From NCBI GenBank assembly GCA_050258555.1, contig JBLMZA010000043.1, positions 1 through 64,000 on the forward strand: DNA of 64,000 nt. Direction: 5' to 3'. Both the position numbers and the translations under genes were made by a program. A model generated the notes under the pieces. The model ran no database searches. It had not been told where the DNA came from and was given only the letters and a program-made list of their open reading frames with translations. Positions 19,501 to 26,502 of this stretch are shown in pieces (position 1 is the first letter of the stretch; each line of letters starts with the position of its first letter). The stretch comes from CAISDA01 sp050258555. Lineage in GTDB: Bacteria > Bacteroidota > Ignavibacteria > UBA10030 > UBA8401.

Positions 19501-20029
19501 CATCATATACGAGGACGATCGGAAGACGGAACGCACGCGCTTCACATTCCCGCGCCAGAAGGACGACCGTCATCTCTGCCTGGCCGATTATTTTGCGTCG
19601 GTCGGATCGGGAAGAATCGACGTCGTCGCATTCCACCTGGTGACGATGGGACGGCGGGCATCGGAATATTCGGCCGCGCTGTTCGCGGCGAACGACTACA
19701 AGAAGTATCTGTATTTCCACGGCCTGAGCGTGGAATCGACCGAGGCGCTTGCCGAGCTGTGGCACAAGCGGATCCGGGAGGAACTCGGCATCGCCGGACA
19801 GGATGCGCCTGATATCCGCCGGCTCTTCAGCCAGGGGTACCGCGGATCGCGCTACAGTTTCGGGTATGCCGCATGTCCGAACCTCGAGGACCATGTGAAG
19901 CTCTTTGCGCTGCTCGAGCCGGGCAGAATCGGCGTGAAGCTCACGGAGGAATTCATGCTCGAGCCCGAACAGTCGACCGATGCGATCATCGTGCATCATC
20001 CGCAGGCCAAGTATTTCAACATCAAATAG
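16559..20029 (+). CDS. metH: Cobalamin-dependent methionine synthase
   Basis: About 1156 aa, close to full length. It methylates homocysteine from 5-methyltetrahydrofolate through methylcobalamin. Domains in order: homocysteine-binding barrel (VVFDGAMGTNIQ; zinc ligands in GMNCATG and VGGCCGTRPEHL; residues 1-320), folate-binding barrel (VGERANANGSKKFRELL, DLCVAYVGRDEVRDM; ~330-610), cap helices (ALKNYTALDIINTILLDGM; ~640-720), B12 domain with the lower-ligand His in DVHDIGKNLVDIIL and GGAALTRRYV (~730-880), and the C-terminal AdoMet-binding activation domain ending RGSRYSFGYAACPNLEDH and EFMLEPEQSTDAIIVHHPQAKYF. No B12 riboswitch is seen upstream. ATG 16547 is an alternative start. Confidence 0.97.
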   Translation: MRSFLDTLNEKVVVFDGAMGTNIQAQMLTADDFGGEHLNGCNEYLVISKPSAIRKVHADFLAAGVDVIETDSFGSAPIVLAEYHLENRAYELNLKAAHLAKNVARDFSTPTHPRYVAGSIGPTTKLPSLGHISFREMRESYYQQVSGLIDGGVDLLMIETCQDILQTKACLSAVFQCFRDKHVKLPIIASITIEQTGTMLMGTEIAAALTALEPFDITVIGMNCATGPKEMSENIRYLCTNSPLPVSCIPNAGLPENVGGHAHYHLSPEDFSGYLTHFVKDLGVSVVGGCCGTRPEHLKALADSVGGLSPRPRDAEYVPGASSLYGASPFYINPAPVIVGERANANGSKKFRELLQAEDFDSIVNIGKEQVKEGAHILDLCVAYVGRDEVRDMHEAAYRYNTQVPLPVMIDSTEAPVIEEALQLFAGKCIINSINMEDGEERIDKIVPLCRQYGAAVVALTIDEAGMAKTAEKKVEIAGRIYSLVVGKYGMKPHDLIFDTLTFTLGSGEEEFRRAGIETIEAIRLIKERFPQVKTILGVSNISFGLGAHMRHVLNSVFLHYAIEAGLDMAIVNAQKILPLYKIDEKGRELCRQLIFDERRFEGGVCTFDPLMELMAYYADKKSALKEEKKERAGTIEEILKARIIDGDRQGLNEDLEAALKNYTALDIINTILLDGMKTVGELFGRGDMQLPFVLQSAEVMKSAVAYLEQYMEKSETTTKGSIVLATVKGDVHDIGKNLVDIILTNNGYKVHNLGIKQPIEHIIKTFEETNADAIGMSGLLVKSTLVMKENLEVLNERGLTPPIVLGGAALTRRYVENDLRAVYKGVVSYAGDAFDGLHFMEKLKNEGAASFDIGRAAAAEEDSEEVLTGTEAKIALSMKEVGTSAIVPAEDIPSPPFWGTKIVEDLSLEDIYRYVNESALIKGQWQVRKGRRTEEEYRRQLETSVYPDLKELKDLCMRERLLVPKVVYGYFPCQSSGNDLIIYEDDRKTERTRFTFPRQKDDRHLCLADYFASVGSGRIDVVAFHLVTMGRRASEYSAALFAANDYKKYLYFHGLSVESTEALAELWHKRIREELGIAGQDAPDIRRLFSQGYRGSRYSFGYAACPNLEDHVKLFALLEPGRIGVKLTEEFMLEPEQSTDAIIVHHPQAKYFNIK

Positions 20030-20052
20030 GATTCAATCCTCCTGCGGCGGTT

Positions 20053-20084
20053 TTTGCTTTTCGGCGGCGGTTTTCGTATTTTGG
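20053..20084 (+). promoter_or_regulatory. Promoter of gpmA (TTTG-N20-TATTTTGG)
   Basis: TTTG at 20053-20056, 20-nt spacer, TATTTTGG at 20077-20084; one mismatch to the Bacteroidota consensus TTTG/TAnnTTTG. The leader to ATG 20150 would be about 60 nt. Confidence 0.5.
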
Positions 20085-20149
20085 AATGATTTTTTTCAGT
20101 GCTTATCCATTCCAACCATTACAGTTCAACAGAAGGAATCAGACGAATC

Positions 20150-20785
20150 ATGGGAAATCTCGTATTAGTGCGCCACGGCGAATCGCAATGGAATCTTGAG
20201 AATCGCTTCACCGGCTGGGTCGATGTTCCGCTTTCGACCAAGGGTGAAGAGGAGGCCCGCGCGGCAGGCGAGAAGCTGAAGGGCTTCACATTCGACAAGG
20301 CATTCACCTCCGTGCTTCAGCGCGCCAACAAGACGCTGCAGACGATCCTCGAGGTGACGGGACAGACGGGCATTCCCGTCGAATACGACCAGGCGCTGAA
20401 CGAACGCCACTACGGCGCGCTGCAGGGACTGAACAAGGCCGAGACAGCCGAAAAATACGGAGCCGAACAGGTGAAGATCTGGCGCCGCAGCTACGATGTT
20501 CCGCCTCCGGCCGACAAGACCGAACTGAATCCCGACGGCATCAGCGAAAGCCTCAAGGATACGGCGGCGCGCACGCTTCCGTATTACGAGAAGCACATTC
20601 TGCCCGAGATCCTGGCGGGGAAGAACATCATCGTCGCCGCGCATGGCAACAGCCTGCGATCGATCGTCATGCATCTCGAGGATCTGACCAAGGAGCAGGT
20701 GCTCGAGCTCAACATTCCGACCGGCGCGCCGCTTCTGTACGTGTTCGATGCCTCCGGCGCCATTGTGGACCACAAGTATCTCTGA
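20150..20785 (+). CDS. gpmA: 2,3-bisphosphoglycerate-dependent phosphoglycerate mutase
   Basis: 211 aa, the short form of the dPGM family (E. coli enzyme is about 250 aa). It interconverts 3- and 2-phosphoglycerate in glycolysis. Motifs: LVLVRHGESQWNLENRFTGWVDVPLS with the phospho-His (RHG), TSVLQRANKTL, LNERHYGALQGLNKAETAEKYG (second acid), and VAAHGNSLRSIVMHLE (second His). Start ATG 20150 (MGNLVLVRHGE) rather than the in-frame site 51 bases upstream; AAGGA lies about 12 nt before it. It is a single-gene unit: promoter at 20053, strong terminator at 20820. Confidence 0.95.
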   Translation: MGNLVLVRHGESQWNLENRFTGWVDVPLSTKGEEEARAAGEKLKGFTFDKAFTSVLQRANKTLQTILEVTGQTGIPVEYDQALNERHYGALQGLNKAETAEKYGAEQVKIWRRSYDVPPPADKTELNPDGISESLKDTAARTLPYYEKHILPEILAGKNIIVAAHGNSLRSIVMHLEDLTKEQVLELNIPTGAPLLYVFDASGAIVDHKYL

Positions 20786-20819
20786 GCGCGTCCTGAATTT
20801 TTTCAACAAACCTGTGGTG

Positions 20820-20860
20820 ATGCCCGGAAAGCCGAACGCTGTTCCGGGCATATTTTTTTT
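20820..20860 (+). terminator. Rho-independent terminator after gpmA
   Basis: A perfect 10-bp GC-rich stem (20820-20829 with 20842-20851), 12-nt loop and eight T at 20853-20860. Confidence 0.9.
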
Positions 20861-20868
20861 GAACGTGT

Positions 20869-20900
20869 ATTGATATTCCATCTTGTTTTTGCTATCATTC
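20869..20900 (+). promoter_or_regulatory. Possible ferredoxin promoter (ATTG-N20-TATCATTC)
   Basis: ATTG 20869-20872, 20-nt spacer, TATCATTC 20893-20900. An overlapping pair TTGTTT (20883-20888) - N16 - TACAAT (20905-20910) is an alternative. Either gives an AT-rich leader of more than 100 nt before ATG 21021, longer than for other genes here. Confidence 0.3.
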
Positions 20901-21020
20901 ACAATACAATAATAGGACCGGCTAACACCATCCCTGTACAACACTGCATAGAAGTATAGGAATTATATACACTTTCAATCACCCCCTTACTATTTTTTTC
21001 TTGTTCAAGGAGACAGTCTC

Positions 21021-21359
21021 ATGGCAACAAAGATCACAGATGAATGCATCAACTGCGGTGCATGCGAACCCGAATGCCCCAACACGGCCATCTACGCCGG
21101 CGGCGCACAGTATGAACTGAACGGCGGAACGTTCGACGCGCTGTCGAACGACTTCTACTACATCGTTCCCGAGAAGTGCACGGAATGCGTCGGCCACTTC
21201 GACCAGGAACAGTGCGCGTCGGTCTGCCCGGTCGACTGCTGCGTCCCCGATCCGGACCGCGTCGAATCGGAAGAGGCGCTTCTCGAGCGCGCAAAGGCGA
21301 TTCATCCCGAGCGTGAGTTCGGCGAACTGAGCGCGGCAAACTCGCACTACCGCAAGTAA
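21021..21359 (+). CDS. 2[4Fe-4S] ferredoxin, Allochromatium (Alvin) type
   Basis: 112 aa low-potential electron carrier. First cluster: CINCGACEPECPN. Second: CTECVGHFDQEQCASVCPVDCC, where the extra residues between the second and third Cys (CxxC-x8-CxxxCP) are the mark of the Alvin/Chlorobium ferredoxin group. A C-terminal helix follows (EEALLERAKAIHPEREFGEL). Start ATG 21021 with a strong AAGGAG nine nt upstream. Flanked by terminators at 20820 and 21376, so it is a monocistronic unit. Its redox partner is not evident. Confidence 0.95.
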   Translation: MATKITDECINCGACEPECPNTAIYAGGAQYELNGGTFDALSNDFYYIVPEKCTECVGHFDQEQCASVCPVDCCVPDPDRVESEEALLERAKAIHPEREFGELSAANSHYRK

Positions 21360-21375
21360 GGCTGTATGACCATAC

Positions 21376-21417
21376 AAAGTCGGTTTGTCGCATTCGATGA
21401 ACCGGCTTTTTTTATTT
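21376..21417 (+). terminator. Rho-independent terminator after ferredoxin
   Basis: 10-bp stem (21376-21385 with 21400-21409, one G-T pair), 14-nt loop, then a T-rich run to 21417. Confidence 0.8.
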
Positions 21418-21437
21418 TAAACGCGTCCCGCACACAC

Positions 21438-21752
21438 ATGGCACGGATCAGAATCGCACACATCGACGAGCTCAAACCGCGGCGCGGCATCGTCCGCACC
21501 GTTCACGGAGAGGACATCGCGCTGTTCATCGTGGACGGCGCCGTTCACGCCGTCAGCAACTATTGTCCGCATCAGCACGCCTCGAAGCTGCACGAGAGCA
21601 TCGTGGAAGGGTCCGTGATCACCTGTCCGATGCACGGATGGGCGTTCGATCTCTGCACCGGCGCGCCGGTGAATGCGGCCGGCCGTCTGACGAAGTTCGC
21701 GACGGAAGTGCGGGGCGGCATCGTCTATGTCGACATCGATGACGCCGACTGA
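21438..21752 (+). CDS. Rieske [2Fe-2S] protein (NirD/BphF-like ferredoxin)
   Basis: 104 aa soluble Rieske domain without membrane anchor. The cluster ligands are in CPHQHASKL and CPMHGWAFDL (CxH ... CxxH). The shape matches Rieske ferredoxins of dioxygenases or the nitrite reductase small subunit. No oxygenase or nitrite reductase is in the window. The stop overlaps the start of queG by 14 bp, so the two are translationally coupled. Start ATG 21438 is where the domain begins; the frame is open upstream only through the terminator. Confidence 0.88.
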   Translation: MARIRIAHIDELKPRRGIVRTVHGEDIALFIVDGAVHAVSNYCPHQHASKLHESIVEGSVITCPMHGWAFDLCTGAPVNAAGRLTKFATEVRGGIVYVDIDDAD

Positions 21753-22695
21753 ACAGATACGGCGCAGGGCGCTCGAGCTGGGATTTGCGAAAGTGGGGAT
21801 CGCCCGGGCCGACGTGCTCGAACCTGAGGCGGCCCGGCTGGAGGAATGGCTGCGCCGCGGCTACCACGCGGAGATGGAGTGGATGAGGAACTCCGTCGCC
21901 AAGCGGAGCGACGTGCGCGTGCTCGTGCCGGGTGCGAAGAGCGTGATCGTCGCAGCGGAAAATTACTATACGCCCGTCCGCCACGGCACGGCGGCGGACG
22001 AGGGGAAGATCTCGCGCTATGCATGGGGCGACGACTATCACATCCACGCGCAGAAAAGAATCGAAGCGCTCTTTGACTGCATCAAACAAATAGAGCCCGG
22101 GGCGCCGGGACGGTACTACGTGGACACGGGCCCCGTGATGGAAAAAGCGTGGGCTGCGCGCGCGGGGCTCGGCTGGCAGGGCAAGCATTCGAACCTCATC
22201 ACGCGGGAATTCGGATCGTGGGTGTTTCTGGCGGTGATCATCACGACGCTCGAACTCGACGCCGACGAACCCCTGGCCGACATGTGCGGCACCTGCAGAG
22301 CCTGCATCGATGCATGTCCGACGCAGGCGATCACCGAGCCGTATGTCGTCGATGCGGGCCGATGCATTTCCTTTCAGACGATCGAGCACCGGGGAGACAT
22401 CGATGCGGAGCTTGCCGACAAATTCGGCAGCTGGGTCTACGGGTGCGATATCTGCCAGGATGTGTGTCCATGGAACCGTTTCGCCAGGGAGACACCGCAT
22501 CAGGCATATCAGCCCCGGGAAGGCGCCGCGGCGCCGAAACTCGAGACGCTGATCTCGATGACGCAGGAGGATTTTTCGTTCCGGTTTTCAAAAAGCGCGG
22601 TCAAGCGCGCAAAACTTGCGGGACTCGTCCGGAATGCCCTGATCGCCCGGCGCAATGCGGACCGGGAGCAGGACGACGAGAGAACCCCGCACTAA
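21739..22695 (+). CDS. queG: Epoxyqueuosine reductase
   Basis: 318 aa. It reduces epoxyqueuosine to queuosine at tRNA position 34 using cobalamin and two 4Fe-4S clusters. Seen: AKVGIARADVLEPEAARLEEWLRRGYHAEMEWM at the N-terminus, DTGPVMEKAWAARAGLGWQGKHSNLI (catalytic Asp region), cluster motifs CGTCRACIDACPT and CDICQDVCPWN. The C-terminal HEAT-like part (RAKLAGLVRNALIA) is short. ATG 21739 lies inside the Rieske gene; ATG 21727 is an alternative. As a B12-dependent enzyme it fits a cell that also uses MetH. Confidence 0.94.
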   Translation: MTPTEQIRRRALELGFAKVGIARADVLEPEAARLEEWLRRGYHAEMEWMRNSVAKRSDVRVLVPGAKSVIVAAENYYTPVRHGTAADEGKISRYAWGDDYHIHAQKRIEALFDCIKQIEPGAPGRYYVDTGPVMEKAWAARAGLGWQGKHSNLITREFGSWVFLAVIITTLELDADEPLADMCGTCRACIDACPTQAITEPYVVDAGRCISFQTIEHRGDIDAELADKFGSWVYGCDICQDVCPWNRFARETPHQAYQPREGAAAPKLETLISMTQEDFSFRFSKSAVKRAKLAGLVRNALIARRNADREQDDERTPH

Positions 22696-22767
22696 CTTTC
22701 ACTGTTACGATCATACAGAGGCGCCGCGTTTTCGGGACGGGCGCCGCATACCACAGCAAGGGATACT

Positions 22768-23712
22768 ATGGAACCACAGCATCGCAATGTCATCATCATC
22801 GGATCGGGACCGGCAGGACTCACCGCGGGCATTTATACGGGACGCGCGAACCTTTCACCGCTGATCTTCGAAGGCATGCAGCCCGGAGGACAGCTCACAA
22901 TCACCACCGAAGTCGAGAATTATCCCGGATTTCCGAACGGCATCATGGGACCGGAAATGATGGAAACCATGCGCGCGCAGGCGCTGAAATTCGGCGCGGA
23001 GTCGATGTTCAAAGAAGTCACCTCCGTCGATTTCTCGAAGCGTCCGTTTGAGATCGTCGCCGATGAGCAGCTCTATACGGCATCGGCCGTCATCGTCGCC
23101 ACCGGCGCCTCGGCCAAGCTGCTCAACATTCCTTCGGAAGCCGAATACATGGGCTACGGCGTGAGCGCCTGCGCCACATGCGACGGATTCTTCTATCGGG
23201 GCAAGGAAGTGTTCGTGGTCGGCGGCGGGGACACCGCGCTGGAGGAAGCCACGTTCCTGACGCGCTTCGCATCGAAAGTGACCGTGATCCACCGCCGCGA
23301 CGAATTCCGCGCATCGAAGATCATGCAGGAGCGCGCTCTCAAGAATCCGAAGGTTTCCGTGCTCTGGGATACCGCCGTCGACGAAGTGCTGGGGAAGAAG
23401 GAAGACGGCCGGAAATTCGTGACGGGATTGAAATTGAAGCATACGAAGACCCATGCAATAACGGAAGTCGCAGCCGACGGTCTTTTTATCGCCATCGGCC
23501 ATCAGCCGAATACGAAGCTCTTCCGCGGCATGCTCGACATGGATGAGAAGGAGTATCTGAAGGTGCAGCCGGGTTCGACACGCACGAATATTCCGGGCGT
23601 GTTCGCCGCCGGCGATGTCGCCGATTCGGTCTACCGGCAGGCGGTCACCGCGGCCGGCTCGGGCTGCATGGCGGCCATCGACGCCGAACGATATCTTGAA
23701 ACCATGGATTGA
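22768..23712 (+). CDS. trxB: Thioredoxin reductase
   Basis: 314 aa low-Mr NADPH-dependent flavoenzyme that reduces thioredoxin. FAD site GSGPAGLTAGIYTGRANL, redox-active CATC in GVSACATCDGFFY (near residue 135), NADPH site VVGGGDTALEEATFLTRFA, and C-terminal GVFAAGDVADSVYRQAVTAAGSGCMAA. All features of an active enzyme are present. It is 72 bp downstream of queG and ends at a strong terminator. Confidence 0.96.
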   Translation: MEPQHRNVIIIGSGPAGLTAGIYTGRANLSPLIFEGMQPGGQLTITTEVENYPGFPNGIMGPEMMETMRAQALKFGAESMFKEVTSVDFSKRPFEIVADEQLYTASAVIVATGASAKLLNIPSEAEYMGYGVSACATCDGFFYRGKEVFVVGGGDTALEEATFLTRFASKVTVIHRRDEFRASKIMQERALKNPKVSVLWDTAVDEVLGKKEDGRKFVTGLKLKHTKTHAITEVAADGLFIAIGHQPNTKLFRGMLDMDEKEYLKVQPGSTRTNIPGVFAAGDVADSVYRQAVTAAGSGCMAAIDAERYLETMD

Positions 23713-23734
23713 GCGATACATCGGCTGATCTGTT

Positions 23735-23756
23735 CATATGCGCACATGCGCATATG
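23735..23756. repeat. 22-bp inverted repeat, arms CATATGCGCA/TGCGCATATG
   Basis: Two perfect 10-nt arms separated by 2 nt, directly abutting the trxB terminator. Too tight a loop for a stable RNA hairpin of full length, so a protein-binding site is as likely as an RNA structure. Confidence 0.6.
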
Positions 23757-23799
23757 AAAAAGCCCTTCTGCAATGCACGATTGCGGAAGGGCTTTTTTT
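23757..23799 (+). terminator. Rho-independent terminator after trxB
   Basis: An 18-bp A-tract/GC stem (23757-23774 with 23780 onward, one G-T pair), 5-nt loop and a run of seven T. Confidence 0.9.
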
Positions 23800-23938
23800 A
23801 TGTTGAAAAATTGTCGCACGGAGATGTCAAAATTTCAGCGAAAAAATATCATTCTGGCAGGCAGGGTGACAAAGTGCCGAGCATGAGGCCGCCCCTGCGG
23901 AAGAGGCACGGAAATCGGCAGGATTTTGCGGGGCAAAA

Positions 23939-23970
23939 ATTGGCACGCCGTTTGAAAAAGTATATAGCGT
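23939..23970 (+). promoter_or_regulatory. Promoter region of the hsp20 cluster
   Basis: TTGGCA (23940-23945), 17-nt spacer, TATAGC (23963-23968), i.e. ATTG-N20-TATAGCGT. The same stretch also resembles a -24/-12 sigma-54 site (TTGGCACG at 23940-23947, N4, TTGA instead of TTGC). The -12 dinucleotide GC is not met, so the first reading is preferred. Confidence 0.4.
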
Positions 23971-24022
23971 GAACGACAACGAAGACAACCACCATCAAAA
24001 AGATCAACAGAGGAGGAAAGCC

Positions 24023-24457
24023 ATGTTAGTACGATTCCAATCCGCCCCGATTCCACAGTCGCCGCTGGAACTGCTCTTCGACCGCGGAACGATGTTCCCC
24101 GATTTGTTCTGGCAGCCGCTTGAAGCGCGCACGAATGCGTTCCCGTATGTGAACATTGCGGACATGAACGACACGATCCATGTGGTCGCAGAGATCCCCG
24201 GCGTGCCGAAGAGCGACATCAACATCCACCTGCAGAACGATGTGCTCACGATCAGCGGCGAGAGGAAGCGGCCCGAGGAGAAACCCGAGGCTGCGCATGT
24301 GCGGCGCGAGATCCGGTATGGACAGTTTGAACGCTCATTCAAGCTGCCGTACGAAGTGGATGCGTCGAAAGTGACGGCCGAATACAGCGACGGCGTGCTT
24401 CGCATACAGCTTCCGAAGACCGAAGCGGCGAAGCCGAGGTCGATCGATATCAAGTAA
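24023..24457 (+). CDS. Hsp20-family small heat shock protein (first of three)
   Basis: 144 aa ATP-independent holdase chaperone. Alpha-crystallin domain at residues ~35-140: VNIADMNDTIHVVAEIPGVPKSDINIHLQNDVLTISGER, and the closing GVLRIQLPKTE motif. Start ATG 24023 is set by a strong GAGGAGGAAAGCC ribosome site. First gene of a three-gene sHsp cluster; the promoter is at 23939-23970. Confidence 0.94.
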   Translation: MLVRFQSAPIPQSPLELLFDRGTMFPDLFWQPLEARTNAFPYVNIADMNDTIHVVAEIPGVPKSDINIHLQNDVLTISGERKRPEEKPEAAHVRREIRYGQFERSFKLPYEVDASKVTAEYSDGVLRIQLPKTEAAKPRSIDIK

Positions 24458-24491
24458 GCAACTGAATCGGATTGTGAAAGGAGAAATGATT

Positions 24492-24845
24492 ATGGAACAG
24501 AATCAAACCAGACCGGCGGCCCGGCGCGTCGTGCCGGCAGCCGATATCCAGGAACTGCCTCAGTCGTATATTGTGCGCATGGACATGCCCGGCGCATCGC
24601 GCGATGCGATCAAGGCGCAGATCGAGGAAGGCGTGCTGACCGTTGAAGTGACGGTCGATCCCTACTTCGCGAAGGACGCCACGCTGCTCGTGGACGATTC
24701 GCTGCCGATCGAATATCATCGCAAATTTTCACTGGCCGAGGACGTCGACCAGCAGGCCGTCGATGCGGCCTACGACCTTGGTGTGCTGACCATCACGCTC
24801 AACAAGAAGCAGCATTTTCTGCCGCGCCAGATCTCGATCCAGTAA
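24492..24845 (+). CDS. Hsp20-like protein, divergent (second of three)
   Basis: 117 aa. It retains the alpha-crystallin fold pattern (YIVRMDMPGASRDAIKAQIEEGVLTVEVTV at residues ~22-52 and DLGVLTITLNKK near the C-terminus) but is shorter and more diverged than its two neighbours. Between the strands there is an unusual segment (DPYFAKDATLLVDDSLPIEYHRKFSLAEDVDQQAV). ATG 24492 lies 8 nt after AAAGGAG; ATG 24486 is too close to it. Probably co-assembles with the flanking sHsps. Confidence 0.85.
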   Translation: MEQNQTRPAARRVVPAADIQELPQSYIVRMDMPGASRDAIKAQIEEGVLTVEVTVDPYFAKDATLLVDDSLPIEYHRKFSLAEDVDQQAVDAAYDLGVLTITLNKKQHFLPRQISIQ

Positions 24846-24900
24846 GGGGCCGGCAGGCACAGTATCAATCAATCATGTATTCATTCAAAGGAGGATCGTT

Positions 24901-25392
24901 ATGGCACTCATGAAGCGCAATCCGTCGTCTGAGCTGGATGTGTGGAACCGCGACTTCCCGGTCGCGCGGAGTCTCCATTCCTTCCAGCGCGAAATGAACC
25001 GCATGCTTGACAATTTCTTCCGCGAAGACCTGTTCGAGGAAGGCCGTTTCGGCGGCGTCCAGGAATTCGCGCCGGCGGTCGACATCTCGGAAACGAAGGA
25101 TGCCTATGTGATCAAGGCAGAGCTTCCCGGCATGAAGAAAGAGGATGTGAAGGTGACGATGAACAACAACATCGTGACGATTTCCGGCGAGAAGAAAATC
25201 GAAGAGGAGAAGCGGGAGGGAAGCTACTATCGCATGGAGCGCTCGTTCGGTTCGTTCGAGCGTTCGATCGCCATTCCGGGTCCGGTCAAGCCGGATGACA
25301 TCGAATGCAAGTACGTGGACGGCCTGCTGACTGTGTCGCTTCCGAAAACGGAAGAGGCGAAGCAGCGGGTGATCGATGTGAAGGTGAAATAA
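24901..25392 (+). CDS. Hsp20-family small heat shock protein (third of three)
   Basis: 163 aa. N-terminal arm (SLHSFQREMNRMLDNFFREDLFE) typical of class A bacterial sHsps, alpha-crystallin domain ~residues 55-155 (APAVDISETKDAYVIKAELPGMKKEDVKVTM, ERSFGSFERSIAIPGPV) and the terminal GLLTVSLPK. A C-terminal I-x-V (VIDVKVK) could serve as the oligomer-docking motif. Strong ribosome site AAAGGAGG before ATG 24901. It ends at a terminator-like hairpin. Confidence 0.95.
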   Translation: MALMKRNPSSELDVWNRDFPVARSLHSFQREMNRMLDNFFREDLFEEGRFGGVQEFAPAVDISETKDAYVIKAELPGMKKEDVKVTMNNNIVTISGEKKIEEEKREGSYYRMERSFGSFERSIAIPGPVKPDDIECKYVDGLLTVSLPKTEEAKQRVIDVKVK

Positions 25393-25428
25393 GCGCCGGC
25401 GGTTCGCCGATGCCGGAAGAGAAGGGAA

Positions 25429-25478
25429 GGACGCCCTTGTGCGGCGCGCTGAGCGCGGCATGGGGGCGTCCGCATTTT
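25429..25478. terminator. Possible bidirectional terminator after hsp20 cluster
   Basis: An 8-bp outer stem (25429-25436 with 25464-25471) with an inner GC-rich self-complementary part, followed by GCATTTTAA. The T-run is short. It lies between convergent genes. Confidence 0.4.
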
Positions 25479-25761
25479 AAACGGTCGTATCGATGTTCGG
25501 CTCCGGTATCGCCGTGACGTTTTTTCCCTTCACCATATAGCGCAGCGTGCGCTTTTCCTTCGGCGTCGAGTCGCGCTTCACGGCTCGCTCGGGCTTTTCT
25601 TTCGGCAGGACCTGTTCGAGGACCGCCTGAAGTTTCTGCTGTGTCTGCTTTTCCACATGCGCATGATGGGGCAGCGACTGTGTGCCGAGCTGCTGCTTGG
25701 CTGCATCCGCCTGGTTGACGTTCTGTGTCAGGACGCTTCCGGCTGTATTGCTGACGTTCAT
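25477..25761 (-). CDS. Small hypothetical protein
   Basis: 94 aa, hydrophilic, no signal peptide or membrane helix. The N-terminal half is Asn/Gln/Ala-rich, the middle Lys/Glu-rich helical (HVEKQTQQKLQAVLEQVLPKEKPER), the end YMVKGKNVTAIPEPNIDTTV. I do not recognise a family. ATG 25761 has GGGAG seven nt upstream, which favours it over ATG 25767. It points toward the hsp20 cluster and away from tetR; real coding is supported by the ribosome site and clean frame, not by homology. Confidence 0.55.
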   Translation of the reverse strand: MNVSNTAGSVLTQNVNQADAAKQQLGTQSLPHHAHVEKQTQQKLQAVLEQVLPKEKPERAVKRDSTPKEKRTLRYMVKGKNVTAIPEPNIDTTV

Positions 25762-25828
25762 GGTCATTCTCCCTTACTGTCATCATCGGCGGATGTTTCA
25801 AAATCATAAGCGTTCCGAAAAACAGTGC

Positions 25829-25857
25829 TTGACAGGAAGAAGAAAATTTGCTATAAT
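25829..25857 (+). promoter_or_regulatory. Consensus promoter of the tetR-efflux operon
   Basis: TTGACA (25829-25834), 17-nt spacer, TATAAT (25852-25857): a full match to the classical sigma-70 consensus, the only one seen in this window. Transcription would start near 25864. Confidence 0.8.
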
Positions 25858-25882
25858 GAATAGTGAATCATTATTCATTATA
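25852..25882. promoter_or_regulatory. Palindromic operator over the -10 box (probable TetR site)
   Basis: Perfect 11-nt arms TATAATGAATA (25852-25862) and TATTCATTATA (25872-25882) around a 9-nt centre that is itself symmetric except for one base pair. 14 of 15 base pairs obey the dyad. It covers the -10 element and the start point, so binding would block transcription. The adjacent tetR gene is the obvious ligand. Confidence 0.8.
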
Positions 25883-25891
25883 GGCTTGCCC

Positions 25892-26497
25892 ATGCGAACT
25901 CTCGATGCCAACAAACGGAATGCGATTCTCAACGCGGCGACGTCCGTCATCGCTGAAGACGGATTTCACGGCGCGAAAATCGCGAAGATCGCCGAACGCG
26001 CCGGCGTCGCCACTGGCAGCATCTACCGCTACTATCCCAACAAGGAAGCGATCATCGTCGTGATCCTCGAGCAGCTCTGGGAAAACCTCGCGCGGGAGGT
26101 CCGGCTGCTCATTCCGCGCACAGACATCCATCCGGTCGAGAAGCTCGACATGGTCGTCGATCTTGTCTTCGACATCTTCACTGCCAACACCTCGCTCGCC
26201 ACGATCTTCGTGAACGAACACCATCAGTTCCTGGTCCGGGAGGTCGGAAAGCTGCGCCTCTTCTACGACAGCTTCCTCGATTCGGCCGAGGAGATCGTCC
26301 GGGAGGGCGTGCACAGGCATGTCTTCAACGCCAACGTCGATATCAAGATCTTCCGTCATTTCATCATCGGAGCGTTCCGGCACATCCTGCAGCAGTGGAC
26401 GCTGGACCCCGAAACATTCCCCCTCAACAAAGTGCGGCAGAATCTGAAGTTCATCATCAAGAACGGAATTTTGCAGCATGGCAGTGCAAAAAAGTGA
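25892..26497 (+). CDS. TetR-family transcriptional regulator
   Basis: 201 aa. N-terminal HTH (ILNAATSVIAEDGFHGAKIAKIAERAGVATGSIYRYYPNKEAI, residues ~10-55) is canonical for TetR; the remaining helical domain would bind a ligand not identifiable here. ATG 25892 is chosen because the upstream in-frame ATG at 25856 lies within the -10 box and operator, before the predicted transcription start. It is the first gene of an efflux operon; tolC starts 5 bp after its stop. Expected mode: autorepression and control of the pump through the palindrome at 25852-25882. Confidence 0.93.
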   Translation: MRTLDANKRNAILNAATSVIAEDGFHGAKIAKIAERAGVATGSIYRYYPNKEAIIVVILEQLWENLAREVRLLIPRTDIHPVEKLDMVVDLVFDIFTANTSLATIFVNEHHQFLVREVGKLRLFYDSFLDSAEEIVREGVHRHVFNANVDIKIFRHFIIGAFRHILQQWTLDPETFPLNKVRQNLKFIIKNGILQHGSAKK

Positions 26498-26502
26498 CCG
26501 CC

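Larger units (their letters stand above)
23713..24022 (+). other. 310-bp intergenic region between trxB and the hsp20 cluster
   Basis: Holds, in order: a 22-bp perfect inverted repeat (23735-23756), the trxB terminator (23757-23799), about 140 bp with no recognisable feature, and the hsp20 promoter (23939-23970). No CIRCE element (TTAGCACTC-N9-GAGTGCTAA) is visible, and no credible small gene was found. Confidence 0.6.

Noticed and set aside
16565..19999. 1144-codon open frame antisense to metH
   Set aside because: Composition is His/Arg/Asp-rich and mirrors metH codons; it overlaps a certain gene throughout. A high-GC artefact.
23940..23956. Sigma-54 promoter before the hsp20 cluster
   Set aside because: The -24 part fits but the -12 GC is GA; the sigma-70-like reading explains it as well.
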